From the NCBI RefSeq assembly GCF_015624505.1, contig NZ_CP061379.1, positions 5,332,001 to 5,396,000 on the forward strand: a DNA stretch of 64,000 bases, given 5' to 3'. Under the pieces are notes generated by a model. It saw only the letters and a list, made by a program, of their open reading frames with translations, ran no database searches and was not told the DNA's origin. The translations under genes were made by a program, and so were the position numbers. Within the stretch, counting starts at the first letter, position 1, and every line of letters starts with the position of its first letter. Shown in pieces: positions 34,391 to 44,145 of the stretch. Source of the DNA: Bradyrhizobium commune (GTDB lineage: Bacteria > Pseudomonadota > Alphaproteobacteria > Rhizobiales > Xanthobacteraceae).

Positions 34391-35821
34391 ATGCCCGCAC
34401 TGAGCGATCTGAGCGTGACCAGGGACGGCTCGTCCCGTCGCCGCAATCGCCTCGGCGCGTGGCTCGCGATCGCCTGCGGTCTGTCCCTGCTGACGGTCGC
34501 GCTCGCGCTTGCCTATTGGTTCTGGCAGCCGGCAACGCTGCGCGTCGCCGTCGGGCCGCCCAGCAGCGACGATCAGATCATCGTGCTGGCCATCGCGAAA
34601 GCGTTCGACGCCAAGGGTGGCGCGGTGCGGCTCACACCGGTCGAGACCGACGGCACGTTGCAAAGCCTCAATCTGCTCGGTGGCGGCAAGGCCGACCTTG
34701 CGGTCGCGCGCGGCGATCTCGCGATGCCGCCCGAGACCAACTCGGTTGCGATCCTGCGGCGGAATTTTGTGGTGTTATGGGCGCCGACCGGGCGCAAGGG
34801 AGCGCCGAAGTCGAAGGTGACGGAGATAGCATCGTTGAGCGGACGCCGCATCGGTATCGTCGGCCTCGGCGATGCCAATCTCGAGTTGCTGCGCGTCATC
34901 CTCGCCGAGTCCGGCGTCAATCCGCAGAAGGTGACGATCACCCAGTTCGGCACCGACCACATCTCCGACATGACGCAGGACTCCTCGCTCGACGCCTTCA
35001 TGATGGTGGGCGCGCTCGACGCCAAGGTCATCTCGGATACGATCGCCGCGACGGCGCGCCTGCGCGGCGAACCAAAGTTCCTCTCCGTCGACGTCTCCGA
35101 AGCCATCGCCGAGCGGCACCCGCTCTACGAATCCGAGGAAATCCCCGCGAGCGCATTCGGCACCACGCCGCAGCGGCCCGACGACAAGATCGAGACCATC
35201 GCGGTCAATCATCTGATCGTGGCGCCGGCGACGCTGTCAGAGGACTCGGTCGCGGCTTTCACCCGCGAGCTGTTCTCCGTCCGGCCGACGCTCGCAAAGG
35301 ATCTCCCCGCTGCAGGCCACATCCAGAAGCCCGACACCGACAAGGACGCCGCGCTGCCGGCCCATCCGGGTGCTGCCGCCTATATCGACGGCAACGAGCG
35401 CAGCTTCATGGACAAGTACAGCGACTACATCTGGGGCGTGGTGCTCTTGCTCTCCGGCCTCGGCTCGGTCGCCGCATGGCTGCGGCATCTTCTGCGGCGC
35501 GAGGAGCGCAGCCAGAACGCGCTGCATCGCGACCGCCTGCTGAACGCCATCACGACCGTGCGCGAGGCGACGTCGCTCGCCGATCTCGCGTCCATGCAGA
35601 GCGAGGCCGACGATATCCTGCGCGAGACGCTGGACTGTCACGAAGACGGCGCCATCGAGGACGGCGACCTCGCCGCCTTCGGCCTCGTGCTCGCGCAATT
35701 CCACCAGGCGATCGTCGACCGCCGGGCGGTGCTCGCCCAAACCGGCGAAGCCGGTACAGCGCCGAAATCCGAGACGGCGGCGCCCCTTCAACCGGTCGCT
35801 ATCTCCACGGCTGCACGGTGA
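34391..35821 (+). CDS. TAXI-family solute-binding protein, anchored by two TM helices
   Basis: A 476-residue protein. A first TM helix spans about 21-45 (RLGAWLAIACGLSLLTVALA) in place of a cleavable signal peptide. A TAXI-type periplasmic domain follows (TLRVAVGPPSSDDQII, SLSGRRIGIVGLGDANLELL). A second TM helix at about 346-368 (WGVVLLLSGLGSVAAWLRHL) leads to a predicted cytoplasmic helical tail of about 105 residues. No TRAP permease is near. The architecture suggests a tethered sensor more than a free transport receptor. Its role is unknown. Confidence 0.85.
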   Translation: MPALSDLSVTRDGSSRRRNRLGAWLAIACGLSLLTVALALAYWFWQPATLRVAVGPPSSDDQIIVLAIAKAFDAKGGAVRLTPVETDGTLQSLNLLGGGKADLAVARGDLAMPPETNSVAILRRNFVVLWAPTGRKGAPKSKVTEIASLSGRRIGIVGLGDANLELLRVILAESGVNPQKVTITQFGTDHISDMTQDSSLDAFMMVGALDAKVISDTIAATARLRGEPKFLSVDVSEAIAERHPLYESEEIPASAFGTTPQRPDDKIETIAVNHLIVAPATLSEDSVAAFTRELFSVRPTLAKDLPAAGHIQKPDTDKDAALPAHPGAAAYIDGNERSFMDKYSDYIWGVVLLLSGLGSVAAWLRHLLRREERSQNALHRDRLLNAITTVREATSLADLASMQSEADDILRETLDCHEDGAIEDGDLAAFGLVLAQFHQAIVDRRAVLAQTGEAGTAPKSETAAPLQPVAISTAAR

Positions 35822-35914
35822 TCTTGGTATGCGCCTCGGGATTGCAGCGCGCATTCGACCTCCCCCTCGTTGTTGGGGCCGTCGATAGCACGAAGCGAGA
35901 CTTAAGATATTGCG

Positions 35915-36850
35915 TCAGGGGTTCGGAGAGCGCTCGGCCTGCACAAGAATCTGGGCGCGGCGAACACGCTCGCGATGGGCGATGTAGAGACCGCTGGCGA
36001 CGATGAAGGCCGCGCCGACGATGGTCCAGAGATCAGGCAGCTCACCGAAGATGAAGAAGCCCAAAATGCTGACCCACAGCAATTGCGTGTAGGAGAACGG
36101 CGCCAGCACCGAGGCATCGCCATAGCGATAAGCGAGCACGACGATCCACTGACCGGCGGTCGAGGCCACGCCAATGAAGACGCCGAGTGCAATCGCCGTC
36201 CAGGACGGCATGACCCAGACGAACGGCACCATCGCAGTGAGGATTGCAAGCCCCGTCAGCGAGGAATAGGCCATGGTGGTGACGACAGCCTCGCGGCCGC
36301 TCATCATACGGGTCAGGATCAGCGTGCCGGCCCAGCATGCCGCGGAAATCACCGGGAAGAATGCGGCCAGATGAAACGCGCTGGTGCCCGGGCGCAGGAT
36401 GATCAGGACGCCGACGAGACCGAGTGCGGTGGCGAACCAGCGCCGCAGGCCGACCTTCTCGCCGAGGAAGAGGATCGAAAGCGCGGTGACGAACAACGGC
36501 GACACGAAGCCGGTGGCGGACGCTTCCGCGATCGGGAGGAAGCGCAGGCCAGTGATAAAGAACAGCGAGGAGCCGAGCAGTGCGGCGCCACGCATCAGGT
36601 GAGTGCCGAGCCGTTCCGTGCGCATCGCGTAGATCGGCGAGGCCGGCAGCATCACCGGCGTAAACATCAGCGCGAAGGTCACGAAGCGGATCCAGGTGAT
36701 CTCGATCGAAGGCAGGCTCGTCGACAGATATTTCGCCGTGACGTCGGAGCAGCCGAGAAACACCGTCGATAGCAGGATCAGCGCGATGCCCTTGAAGGGA
36801 TGATCGACCCGCGCAGGCGCGCGGCGTCCGACCTGTTTCTTCTCGGGCAT
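35915..36850 (-). CDS. DMT superfamily transporter (EamA domains)
   Basis: A 311-residue ten-helix exporter with two EamA repeats. The first begins GIALILLSTVFLGCSDVTAK, the second around FFPVISAACWAGTLILTRMM. Conserved EamA turns are RFLPIAEASATGFVSPLFVT and YRYGDASVLAPFSYTQLLW. I start at the ATG at 36850; the upstream frame is open but not EamA-like. The substrate is unknown; relatives export amino acids or metabolites. Confidence 0.9.
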   Translation of the reverse strand: MPEKKQVGRRAPARVDHPFKGIALILLSTVFLGCSDVTAKYLSTSLPSIEITWIRFVTFALMFTPVMLPASPIYAMRTERLGTHLMRGAALLGSSLFFITGLRFLPIAEASATGFVSPLFVTALSILFLGEKVGLRRWFATALGLVGVLIILRPGTSAFHLAAFFPVISAACWAGTLILTRMMSGREAVVTTMAYSSLTGLAILTAMVPFVWVMPSWTAIALGVFIGVASTAGQWIVVLAYRYGDASVLAPFSYTQLLWVSILGFFIFGELPDLWTIVGAAFIVASGLYIAHRERVRRAQILVQAERSPNP

Positions 36851-37055
36851 GGACACGGAAATACTATCGAGCCTTGCGGCTACGGCGGGCGGCGGGGTCA
36901 CGGCTGGAACCTGGGAAAAATGCGAATCGAGTGCGGTCGTAAAAAACGACAAACGCGCCGCTTTCACAACTTCCGAAAACAGGATGCCGATATGCGCTCA
37001 GGTCCGCGCGCGTCAATATTCCATTAAGAATGCGAGTGATGCGCGCTTTGCTGCA

Positions 37056-37895
37056 CTACAGCATAGGCAGGCCACGCGGTTTTGGACCGCGCGGAAACGC
37101 CGCATCCAGCGCCGCGATTTCCTCTTTCATCAGCACGAGATCGCCAGCTGCCGCATTTTCGCCAGCATGTTCGGCGGACGACGCTTTCGGGATCGCGAAC
37201 ACCGTACTCGCACGGGTGAGGAAGCTCAGCGCGACCTGACGCGACGTCGCGCGACGCGCCTCCGCAATGCGCGCGAGCGCCGCACCGCCCTTGCTGCGCG
37301 CGTCTGGGAAATCATCGTGGCCGAACGGCGAATAGGCAACGACAGCGACGCCATGCTTCTCGCACCACGGGATCACCGCGTGCTCGATCGCGCGCTCCTT
37401 GAGATGATAGAGAACTTGATTGCAGGCGATCTTGCCTTCGCCGGAAACATCGAGAATCTCGTCGAGATCGTCGGCGTCGAAATTCGACACGCCCCACGAC
37501 TTGATCTTGCCGGCCTTCACCAGCTCCTCGAACGCGGCGACGGTGTCCTCGAGCGGATAGGAGCCGCGCCAGTGCAGCAGATAACAGTCGAGCCTATCCG
37601 TCTTCAGCCGCTTCAGCGAACGCTCGCAGGCCGCGATGGTGCCGCGGCGCGAGGCGTTGCTAGGCAACACCTTTGAGACGAGAAACACGTCGTCGCGCCG
37701 GCCCGCGATCGCATCGGCAATGACGAGCTCGGCATCGCCATACATCTCGGCGGTGTCGATATGCGTCATGCCGAGATCGAGCCCGCGCTGAAGCGCCGCG
37801 ATCGCGCGCTTGCGATCGCCATGGTCGAGGTACCAGGTGCCCTGCCCGACGACGGAAACATTGGTGCCGGTCTGGCCGAAGGGATTTGTGTTCAT
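37056..37895 (-). CDS. Aldo/keto reductase
   Basis: A 279-residue NADPH-dependent reductase of the AKR barrel. The catalytic tetrad is visible: Asp in THIDTAEMYGDAE with the Tyr, Lys in FLVSKVLPSNASRRG and His in DCYLLHWRGS. The coenzyme loop is FAIPKASSAEHAGENAAAGD. I start at the ATG at 37895; residues upstream in the open frame are not AKR-like. The gene stands alone; the gaps on each side (about 200 bases) show nothing recognisable. Confidence 0.93.
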   Translation of the reverse strand: MNTNPFGQTGTNVSVVGQGTWYLDHGDRKRAIAALQRGLDLGMTHIDTAEMYGDAELVIADAIAGRRDDVFLVSKVLPSNASRRGTIAACERSLKRLKTDRLDCYLLHWRGSYPLEDTVAAFEELVKAGKIKSWGVSNFDADDLDEILDVSGEGKIACNQVLYHLKERAIEHAVIPWCEKHGVAVVAYSPFGHDDFPDARSKGGAALARIAEARRATSRQVALSFLTRASTVFAIPKASSAEHAGENAAAGDLVLMKEEIAALDAAFPRGPKPRGLPML

Positions 37896-38123
37896 GTTTG
37901 GCTGCTGCGATTGTTGGGCTGACGGAGTGCGCGGCAACATAGAGCACAATGTCGGCAACGTCGATTGGACCACGTTCATGGCAGCGCTGGTGCCACATTC
38001 TCCGCTGTCGTCGCGGCCTAGTGCGCAATTGCGCACGGGGGCCGGGACGACGATGGGGAGATAGTACGAGCAATGCATCCACACCGTCATTGCGAACGGC
38101 GGGCTACAGGGAGGCGACCGCGC

Positions 38124-40829
38124 CTACCCCGCCGCGCCCGCGACCTTCGCCTGCTTAGCCGGAGCCACCTCGGTCGTCGCGATCAGCCGCTTCAGCTCGG
38201 GGATGCAGGAGCCGCAATTGGTGCCGGCCTTGAGCTTTGCGCCGATCTCGGCAGCCGTACGCGCACCGGCCGCGATGGTGTCGCAGATGGTGCCGCGGCC
38301 AACGCCGAAGCAGGCGCAGACCACCGGCCCCGTCGAGGTGGCGCCTTCGCTGGGCTTGCCGGACAGCAGCATGCGGCGCTGGTCGTCGGTGACATGATCG
38401 GCCACGAACAGGCCCTTCACCACCTCCCAATCGCCGGCATCATGCGCGGGGCCGACAAACAGGCAGGTCTCGATGCGGTCTCCGGCAAACGAAGCCGCGC
38501 GGAAAACGCCCCCGCCGAAGTCGCGGTACTCGGCGACGTCCTCGCCTGCGACGCTCTCGAGCCAGGCCGGCCAGCGCGACAGATCCGCATTATCTGCGAA
38601 GAGATAGCCGAAGCCGCCCGAAACCGTCACACGCGTCCACATCAGGTTCGGTGGCAGATCGAGCTGCTTGCGCGACAGCGCGAAGCCGCGAAAGACATAT
38701 TCATAGGGGGCGATGGCCGCCGGCGTCGCCTTCGACTCCGGCTGGCCGGAGAATGGATCCGTGAACGGCGCGACCAGTGCGCCGACGCGGCCATGCGAGG
38801 CGTTCATTGCGCTCCAATGGATCGGCGCGAACAGCGTGCCGCGCTGCTGGCGGTCGCTGACGACGACCTTCAGGATGCATTGGCCGTAATCGGTGGTGAT
38901 GCGGGCAAAGCCGCCATGCGCAATGTTGTACTTGTTGGCGTCATCGGGATGGATCTCGACGAACGGCTCGGGCAGGTGCGCGCCCAGCTGCTGGCTGAGG
39001 CCCGTCCGCGTCATGGTGTGCCACTGGTCACGAATGCGTCCGGTGTTGAGGCGCAGCGGCCGCGATGGCCCGATCTCGCTGCGCAGCGCCGGCACCTCCG
39101 GCGCGACGAAGCGACCCTTGCCGTCATTGGTGAAGAAGCCGCCGCTCGCAAAGAAGCGCTCACCCGGCGCCTGCCCTTCGCGCGCCGGCCATTGCACCGG
39201 CTTCAAGGCATCGAAGGCTTCGTCGGACAGCGCGGTCAGCGCGCCGATGTCGAAATCGCGGCTGCCATTGTTCTCGAAGGCCGAGAGCGCGGCATGCTCG
39301 CGAAAAATGTCGGCGGCGGATTTGTAATTGAAGCTGTCGCCAAAGCCGAGACGTTTTGCGGTCTCGCTCAGGATCCACCAATCCGGCCGCGCCTCGCCCG
39401 GCGCCGGCAGGAAGGAGCGCTGGCGCGAGATGCGGCGCTCGGAATTGGTCACCGTGCCCGACTTCTCGCCCCAGGCCAGCGCCGGCAGCAACACATGCGG
39501 GCCGGCCTCGACAGTGTCGTTGGAGAGCACGTTCTCGGAGACCACGAACAGCTCCAGCTTCTTCAGCGCCGCGCGGACGAAGTCGGCATCCGGCAGCGAC
39601 ACCGCGGGGTTGGTGCCCATCACCCACAGCGCCTTGACCTCGCCGCGGTTGATCGCCTCGAACAGCTGCACCGCCTTCAGTCCTTCGTGCGTGGCGATGC
39701 GCGGCGCTTTCCAGAACCGCCTGACACGGTCGATGTCGGGCGGCGTAAAATTCATATGGGCGGCGAGCTGGTTGGCGAGACCGCCGACCTCGCGGCCGCC
39801 CATCGCATTGGGCTGGCCGGTGAGCGAGAACGGCGAGGCGCCCGGCTTGCCGATGCGGCCGGTGGCGAGGTGGCAGTTCAGGATCGCGTTGACCTTGTCG
39901 GTGCCCTGCGCCGACTGGTTGACGCCCTGCGAGTACAGCGTGACGACGCGCTCGGTGTCTCGGAACATCTTGAAGAAGGCGGCAACGTCCTGCTCAGTCA
40001 GTCCGGTCGCAAGCGCGGTCGCAGTGACGCTGCCGGCGATATTGCGCGCGCGCGCCAGCGCGTCCTCGAAGCCCGACGTGTTGCCTGCGATATAGTCCTG
40101 GTCGAGCGCGCCGCTGTCGGCGAGATGGACGAACAGACCGGCGAACAATGCGGTGTCGGTGCCGGGCTTGAGGCCGAGGAACAGATCGACGTCGCCGGCA
40201 GTGTCGGTGCGGCGCGGGTCGATCACGATCATGCGCGCGCCGCGCTCCTGCCGGTTCTTCAGCATGCGCTGGAACAGCACGGGGTGGCACCAGGCGGCAT
40301 TCGAGCCGACGAAGACCAGCAAATCGGCCTGGTCGAGATCCTGATAGCAGCCGGGCACGGTGTCGGCGCCGAAAGCGCGGCGGTGGCCGGCGACCGAGGA
40401 CGACATGCAGAGCCGCGAATTGGTGTCGACATTGGCCGTGCCGACAAAGCCCTTCATCAGCTTGTTGGCGACGTAATAATCCTCCGTCAGCAACTGGCCG
40501 GAGAGATAGAACGCGACCGCATTGGCACCGTCGCGCGCGACGATGTGCTGCATGCGGTGGGCGACGTGATCGAGCGCATCGCTCCAGGCGACGCGTTCCA
40601 GCACACCCTTGCAGCGGATCATCGGGTAGAGCAACCGGCTCTCCAGCCCGACGGTCTCGCCAAGCGCGGAGCCCTTCGAGCACAGCCGGCCGAAATTGGC
40701 GGGATGATCGGGATCGCCGGCAATCGCAGCGCCGCCCTTGCCGTCCGGCGTTGCGAGCACGCCGCAGCCGACGCCGCAATAGGGGCAGGTCGTCTTGGTG
40801 GTGCGAAGGTTTGGGTCGATCGCCGTCAT
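38124..40829 (-). CDS. nasC: Assimilatory nitrate reductase catalytic subunit NasC
   Basis: A 901-residue molybdopterin oxidoreductase. The N-terminal [4Fe-4S] site begins CPYCGVGCG at C15-C22, with a fourth cysteine in RLCSKGSALG. The Mo-bis-MGD core follows (SRLCMSSSVAGHRRAFGADT, QPNAMGGREVGGLANQLAAH). A C-terminal Bfd-like [2Fe-2S] domain has CACFGVGRGT and NCGSCIPELK, as in NADH-linked assimilatory enzymes. It reduces cytoplasmic nitrate to nitrite. It is last in the narK-bjgb-flp-nasC operon, the order published for B. japonicum. Confidence 0.96.
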   Translation of the reverse strand: MTAIDPNLRTTKTTCPYCGVGCGVLATPDGKGGAAIAGDPDHPANFGRLCSKGSALGETVGLESRLLYPMIRCKGVLERVAWSDALDHVAHRMQHIVARDGANAVAFYLSGQLLTEDYYVANKLMKGFVGTANVDTNSRLCMSSSVAGHRRAFGADTVPGCYQDLDQADLLVFVGSNAAWCHPVLFQRMLKNRQERGARMIVIDPRRTDTAGDVDLFLGLKPGTDTALFAGLFVHLADSGALDQDYIAGNTSGFEDALARARNIAGSVTATALATGLTEQDVAAFFKMFRDTERVVTLYSQGVNQSAQGTDKVNAILNCHLATGRIGKPGASPFSLTGQPNAMGGREVGGLANQLAAHMNFTPPDIDRVRRFWKAPRIATHEGLKAVQLFEAINRGEVKALWVMGTNPAVSLPDADFVRAALKKLELFVVSENVLSNDTVEAGPHVLLPALAWGEKSGTVTNSERRISRQRSFLPAPGEARPDWWILSETAKRLGFGDSFNYKSAADIFREHAALSAFENNGSRDFDIGALTALSDEAFDALKPVQWPAREGQAPGERFFASGGFFTNDGKGRFVAPEVPALRSEIGPSRPLRLNTGRIRDQWHTMTRTGLSQQLGAHLPEPFVEIHPDDANKYNIAHGGFARITTDYGQCILKVVVSDRQQRGTLFAPIHWSAMNASHGRVGALVAPFTDPFSGQPESKATPAAIAPYEYVFRGFALSRKQLDLPPNLMWTRVTVSGGFGYLFADNADLSRWPAWLESVAGEDVAEYRDFGGGVFRAASFAGDRIETCLFVGPAHDAGDWEVVKGLFVADHVTDDQRRMLLSGKPSEGATSTGPVVCACFGVGRGTICDTIAAGARTAAEIGAKLKAGTNCGSCIPELKRLIATTEVAPAKQAKVAGAAG

Positions 40830-40845
40830 CGTCGGACCGCCTTCA

Positions 40846-42060
40846 TCATGCCGCCTTGGGTCGCGCGAGCGCACGGCCGAACATCATGTCGGCGCGGATC
40901 GCGGCGATCCTCTCGCGGGTGCGGATCAACTCGAGATACCAGAGCGCGTCGGCGGTATCGCCGATCAGCACGGCGCCGGTCAGGCACCCGTCGGCGATGA
41001 CAAGCTTCTTGTAGGTGCCGCGCCTGCGGTCGGAAAGCACGAGGCTCTCGCTGCCGGCGGCGCCCATGAAGTCGCCGGCGGAGAACACGCTGACGCCCGA
41101 CACTTTCAGATTGGTCGAGACCACGCTGCCCTGATAGGTCGCGGGCCGGCCGCCGAGATGCCGCGCCAGCACGCGCGCCTGCTCATAGGCCGGCTCGACC
41201 AGGCCATAGCAGGTACCGCGATGCTCGGCGCATTCGCCGAGGGCGTAGATGTCGGGAGAGGCCGTCTGCATCACGTCGTTGACGACGACGCCGCGATTGA
41301 CGGCGATGCCGGCGTCCTTGGCCAGCGCGACGTTGGGCCTGATGCCGGCCGCGAAGATCACGGCGTCCGCCACGATGCGGCTGCCGTCGGCGAGCTCGAC
41401 GGCTTCGACGCGACTGTCGCCATGGATGCACTTCGTGCTGGCATTGAGCAGGATACGGATGCCCTTGCGCTCGACCAGCGTCTTGAGCAGGTCCGCCGCG
41501 GGCAGATCGAGCTGACGCTCCATCAGCCGGTCCATCAGATGCAGCAGCGTCACCGGCGCACCGGCTTTTGCCAAGCCGTAGGCCGCCTCAAGGCCGAGCA
41601 GACCGCCGCCGACCACGACGACGCGCTTCTTGGCCGACGCCAGCGTCAGCAGCAGGTCGACATCGCGCGTGTCGCGAAACGTGTGCACGCCGGCGAGATC
41701 GGCGCCGGGCACGTTGAGCCGCAGCGGCGTCGATCCCGTCGCGAGCACGAGTTTTGAGTATTCCATGCTCTCTTCGCCGGCGATCTTGAGCTCGCGGCGG
41801 CCGGTGTCGATCGCGGTGACGCGATAGCCGTAGCGCACGGTGACGCCGCGATGGCGCCACCAGTCCGCTGGCCGGAGTTCGATCTCGTGCGAGCCAGTCT
41901 CGCCGGCCAGCACGGAGGAAAGCAGCACGCGATTGTAAGCAAGCCGCGGCTCTTCGCCGATCACAGCGACCGCATAGCGGCCGAGCGCGGTCTTGGCCAG
42001 CTCGTCGACCAGACGCGCCGCCGCCATACCGTTACCGACGATGACGAGCGGTTCACTCAC
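40846..42060 (-). CDS. flp: FAD-dependent NAD(P)H oxidoreductase Flp
   Basis: A 404-residue pyridine-nucleotide oxidoreductase similar to the FAD part of NirB. It has an FAD motif LVIVGNGMAAARLVDEL, an NAD motif VVVVGGGLLGLEAAYGLAKA and a second FAD motif IYALGECAEHRG. Electrons from NAD(P)H would pass to NasC and, as reported in B. japonicum, to the haemoglobin Bjgb for nitric-oxide removal. It lies 16 bases before nasC and 10 bases after bjgb. Confidence 0.93.
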   Translation of the reverse strand: MSEPLVIVGNGMAAARLVDELAKTALGRYAVAVIGEEPRLAYNRVLLSSVLAGETGSHEIELRPADWWRHRGVTVRYGYRVTAIDTGRRELKIAGEESMEYSKLVLATGSTPLRLNVPGADLAGVHTFRDTRDVDLLLTLASAKKRVVVVGGGLLGLEAAYGLAKAGAPVTLLHLMDRLMERQLDLPAADLLKTLVERKGIRILLNASTKCIHGDSRVEAVELADGSRIVADAVIFAAGIRPNVALAKDAGIAVNRGVVVNDVMQTASPDIYALGECAEHRGTCYGLVEPAYEQARVLARHLGGRPATYQGSVVSTNLKVSGVSVFSAGDFMGAAGSESLVLSDRRRGTYKKLVIADGCLTGAVLIGDTADALWYLELIRTRERIAAIRADMMFGRALARPKAA

Positions 42061-42070
42061 AAGGCATCTC

Positions 42071-42499
42071 CTATTCGGCGGCCTGCGACTTTGCGCCGTA
42101 GGCCTCGGAAATCATGTAGCCGGACAGTACGCCGTAGGCGTCGGTCCAGGCCGTGGCGAGTTCAGGCGTCCAGGCCTCGCCGAGCCCCTTCTCCAGGGTC
42201 CACAACAAGGTCGCGCCAACCACCGGGTAGTGCTCCGGCTTGGCGCCATAAGCGACGTGACGAACGGCGAGGGCCGACGCCGCGGGAAGAATCGATTCCA
42301 GGTTCGACAGGCCGCCGACGACGGCGGCGAGCATGGCCATCAGCTTCTTGCGCTGCTCGGTCATGTCCTCGGGAAACATCGCGCGCACCGACGGCGCCAC
42401 CTCGAACAGGCGGTCGTAGAACAACACCGCGGCCGCTTCTGAAATCGGCGAGACCTTGGCAAAGCTCTGCTGGACGAGGGTGATCTGTTCGGGCGTCAT
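42071..42499 (-). CDS. bjgb: Single-domain haemoglobin Bjgb
   Basis: A 142-residue globin. The fold signature is seen in LVQQSFAKVSPISEAAAVLF, FYDRLFEVAPSVRAMFP (with the CD phenylalanine) and AVRHVAYGAKPEHYPVVG, which carries the proximal histidine. It lacks the reductase half of flavohaemoglobins, so Flp next door probably reduces it. In B. japonicum the homologue protects against nitric oxide produced during nitrate assimilation. GGAGATC precedes the start. Confidence 0.95.
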   Translation of the reverse strand: MTPEQITLVQQSFAKVSPISEAAAVLFYDRLFEVAPSVRAMFPEDMTEQRKKLMAMLAAVVGGLSNLESILPAASALAVRHVAYGAKPEHYPVVGATLLWTLEKGLGEAWTPELATAWTDAYGVLSGYMISEAYGAKSQAAE

Positions 42500-42577
42500 G
42501 ATGATCTCCTGCCTGTTTCTGTTTGTCTCTGTCCGCGGCGCTGCGGAAAAAGTTCATGATCAAACTGCTTCGGAGAG

Positions 42578-42603
42578 GCTTCTCCCCGCGTACGGGGAGA
42601 AGC
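42578..42603. repeat. 11-bp perfect hairpin between narK and bjgb
   Basis: GCTTCTCCCCG and CGGGGAGAAGC arms with a four-base loop. There is no T-run on either side, so it is more likely an mRNA-processing or stabilising element than a full terminator. It lies 19 bases after the narK stop. Confidence 0.75.
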
Positions 42604-42621
42604 GAGAGTTGGACCAGCGCG

Positions 42622-44004
42622 TCACACGCGCGCTTCGGCGAGGCTTGGCGCGCCTTCAGCCTGCGGCGACTTGCGCAGGTAGAACCACCAGGTCAGCCCA
42701 AGGCAGACGGCGTAGAACGCGAGGAAGATGGCGAGCGCGACCTGCGGGCCGCCGGTCATCGCGATAGACTTGCCGAAGCTGCTCGGGATCAAATAGCCGC
42801 CGACGGCACCGACCGCTCCGATGAAGCCGACAGCCGCACCGCTCTCGATGCTCGCGGTCTTCAGCGCCAGCACGCGCGCCGCATCGCCCTTGCCGCGCAC
42901 CCTGAACAGGTTTTCCTCGCGGAAGATCGAAGGGATCATGCGATAGGTCGAGCCGTTGCCGATGCCCGTCGTCAGGAACAGGATCAGGAACATCGACAGG
43001 AAGCCGGTGAAATCCTTCTGGCCGACAAAGTACAGCACGCCGATCGTGGCTGCCGCCATCGCGATGAAATTCCAGAACGTGATGATCGAGCCGCCGACCT
43101 TGTCGGCGAGCCAGCCGCCGAACGGACGCGACAGCGAGCCGACCAGCGGACCGAGGAACGCGATCGAGATCGTTACCGCGGGAAACTGGGTCTTGATCAG
43201 CAGCGGAAACGCGGCGGAGTAGCCGATGAAGGAGCCAAACGTTCCGATGTAGATGAAGGCCATGATCCAGGTGTGCTTGCGCTTGACGATGGCGAGCTGG
43301 TTCTTGATCGACGACTTGGCCGAGGTCAGGTTGTTCATGAAGAACACCGCGCCAAACACCGCGATCGCGATCGGCAGCACCCACATCAGACCTGCGTTCT
43401 GGAGATAGACGCCGCCGACCGGCGCCGCCTGGAACAGGTTGATGACGGCGAGCGTCATCAGGATCGGCGTCAAGAGCTGCACGCTGGAGACGCCGATATT
43501 GCCGCCGGCGGCGTTCAGACCGAGCGCCCAACCCTTCATCCGATCGGGGAAGAAGAACGAGATGTTGGTCATGCTGGAGGCGAAGTTGCCGCCGCCGAGA
43601 CCCGCGGTCGACGCGATCAGCAGCATCAGCCAGAACGGCGTCTCGGGCTGACCGACGAAGTAGGCAAGCGACAGCGTCGGAATGAACAGCACGGCGGCGC
43701 TGAAAATGGTCCAGTTGCGGCCGCCGAAGGTCGTGACCGCAAAGGTGTAGGGGAAGCGCATCAAGGCGCCGATCAGGCCGGGGACGGCCACGAGCTGGAA
43801 CAGCTCGTCGGTCGAATAGTGGAAGCCCGCCTGGGGCAGCTTGGTCGCGACGATGCTCCAGATCAGCCAAACCGAGAAGCCGATATGCTCGGCGACGATC
43901 GACCAGATCAGGTTACGCCGGGCGATGGTCTTGCCGCCCGCATTCCAGAACGCCTCGTCCTCGGGGCGCCAGTCAGAAATCCACGTCGGATTGCCTTCCT
44001 TCAT
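42622..44004 (-). CDS. narK: Nitrate/nitrite transporter NarK
   Basis: A 460-residue major-facilitator protein with 12 helices. The nitrate signatures are present: AGLGGGNFASSMTNISFFFP and, in the second half, TTGIGNGSTYRMIPSIF, with the two family arginines near helices 2 and 8 (LMRFPYTFAV, SRPFGG). It imports nitrate, possibly in exchange for nitrite. I chose the ATG at 44004 after AAAGGGAA. It is the promoter-proximal gene of the nitrate operon. Confidence 0.95.
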   Translation of the reverse strand: MKEGNPTWISDWRPEDEAFWNAGGKTIARRNLIWSIVAEHIGFSVWLIWSIVATKLPQAGFHYSTDELFQLVAVPGLIGALMRFPYTFAVTTFGGRNWTIFSAAVLFIPTLSLAYFVGQPETPFWLMLLIASTAGLGGGNFASSMTNISFFFPDRMKGWALGLNAAGGNIGVSSVQLLTPILMTLAVINLFQAAPVGGVYLQNAGLMWVLPIAIAVFGAVFFMNNLTSAKSSIKNQLAIVKRKHTWIMAFIYIGTFGSFIGYSAAFPLLIKTQFPAVTISIAFLGPLVGSLSRPFGGWLADKVGGSIITFWNFIAMAAATIGVLYFVGQKDFTGFLSMFLILFLTTGIGNGSTYRMIPSIFREENLFRVRGKGDAARVLALKTASIESGAAVGFIGAVGAVGGYLIPSSFGKSIAMTGGPQVALAIFLAFYAVCLGLTWWFYLRKSPQAEGAPSLAEARV

Positions 44005-44145
44005 CGGAAAATTCCCTTTCGCTCGGAAGCGCGACACCGACGGATCGCGGACGCAAAGATGCACGCTCGGGGGAAGCCCCGTTTCGGCGGTGTCACAATT
44101 TGATTGATGGCTTGGTGACGGCGTCGCTGGCGTCGGGACCCCTAA

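Noticed and set aside
38073..41000. Very long open frame on the plus strand opposite nasC
   Set aside because: It is antisense to a clear molybdopterin reductase, and its composition (Arg/His/Asp/Leu-rich, no domain) is what a high-GC gene gives on its complement.
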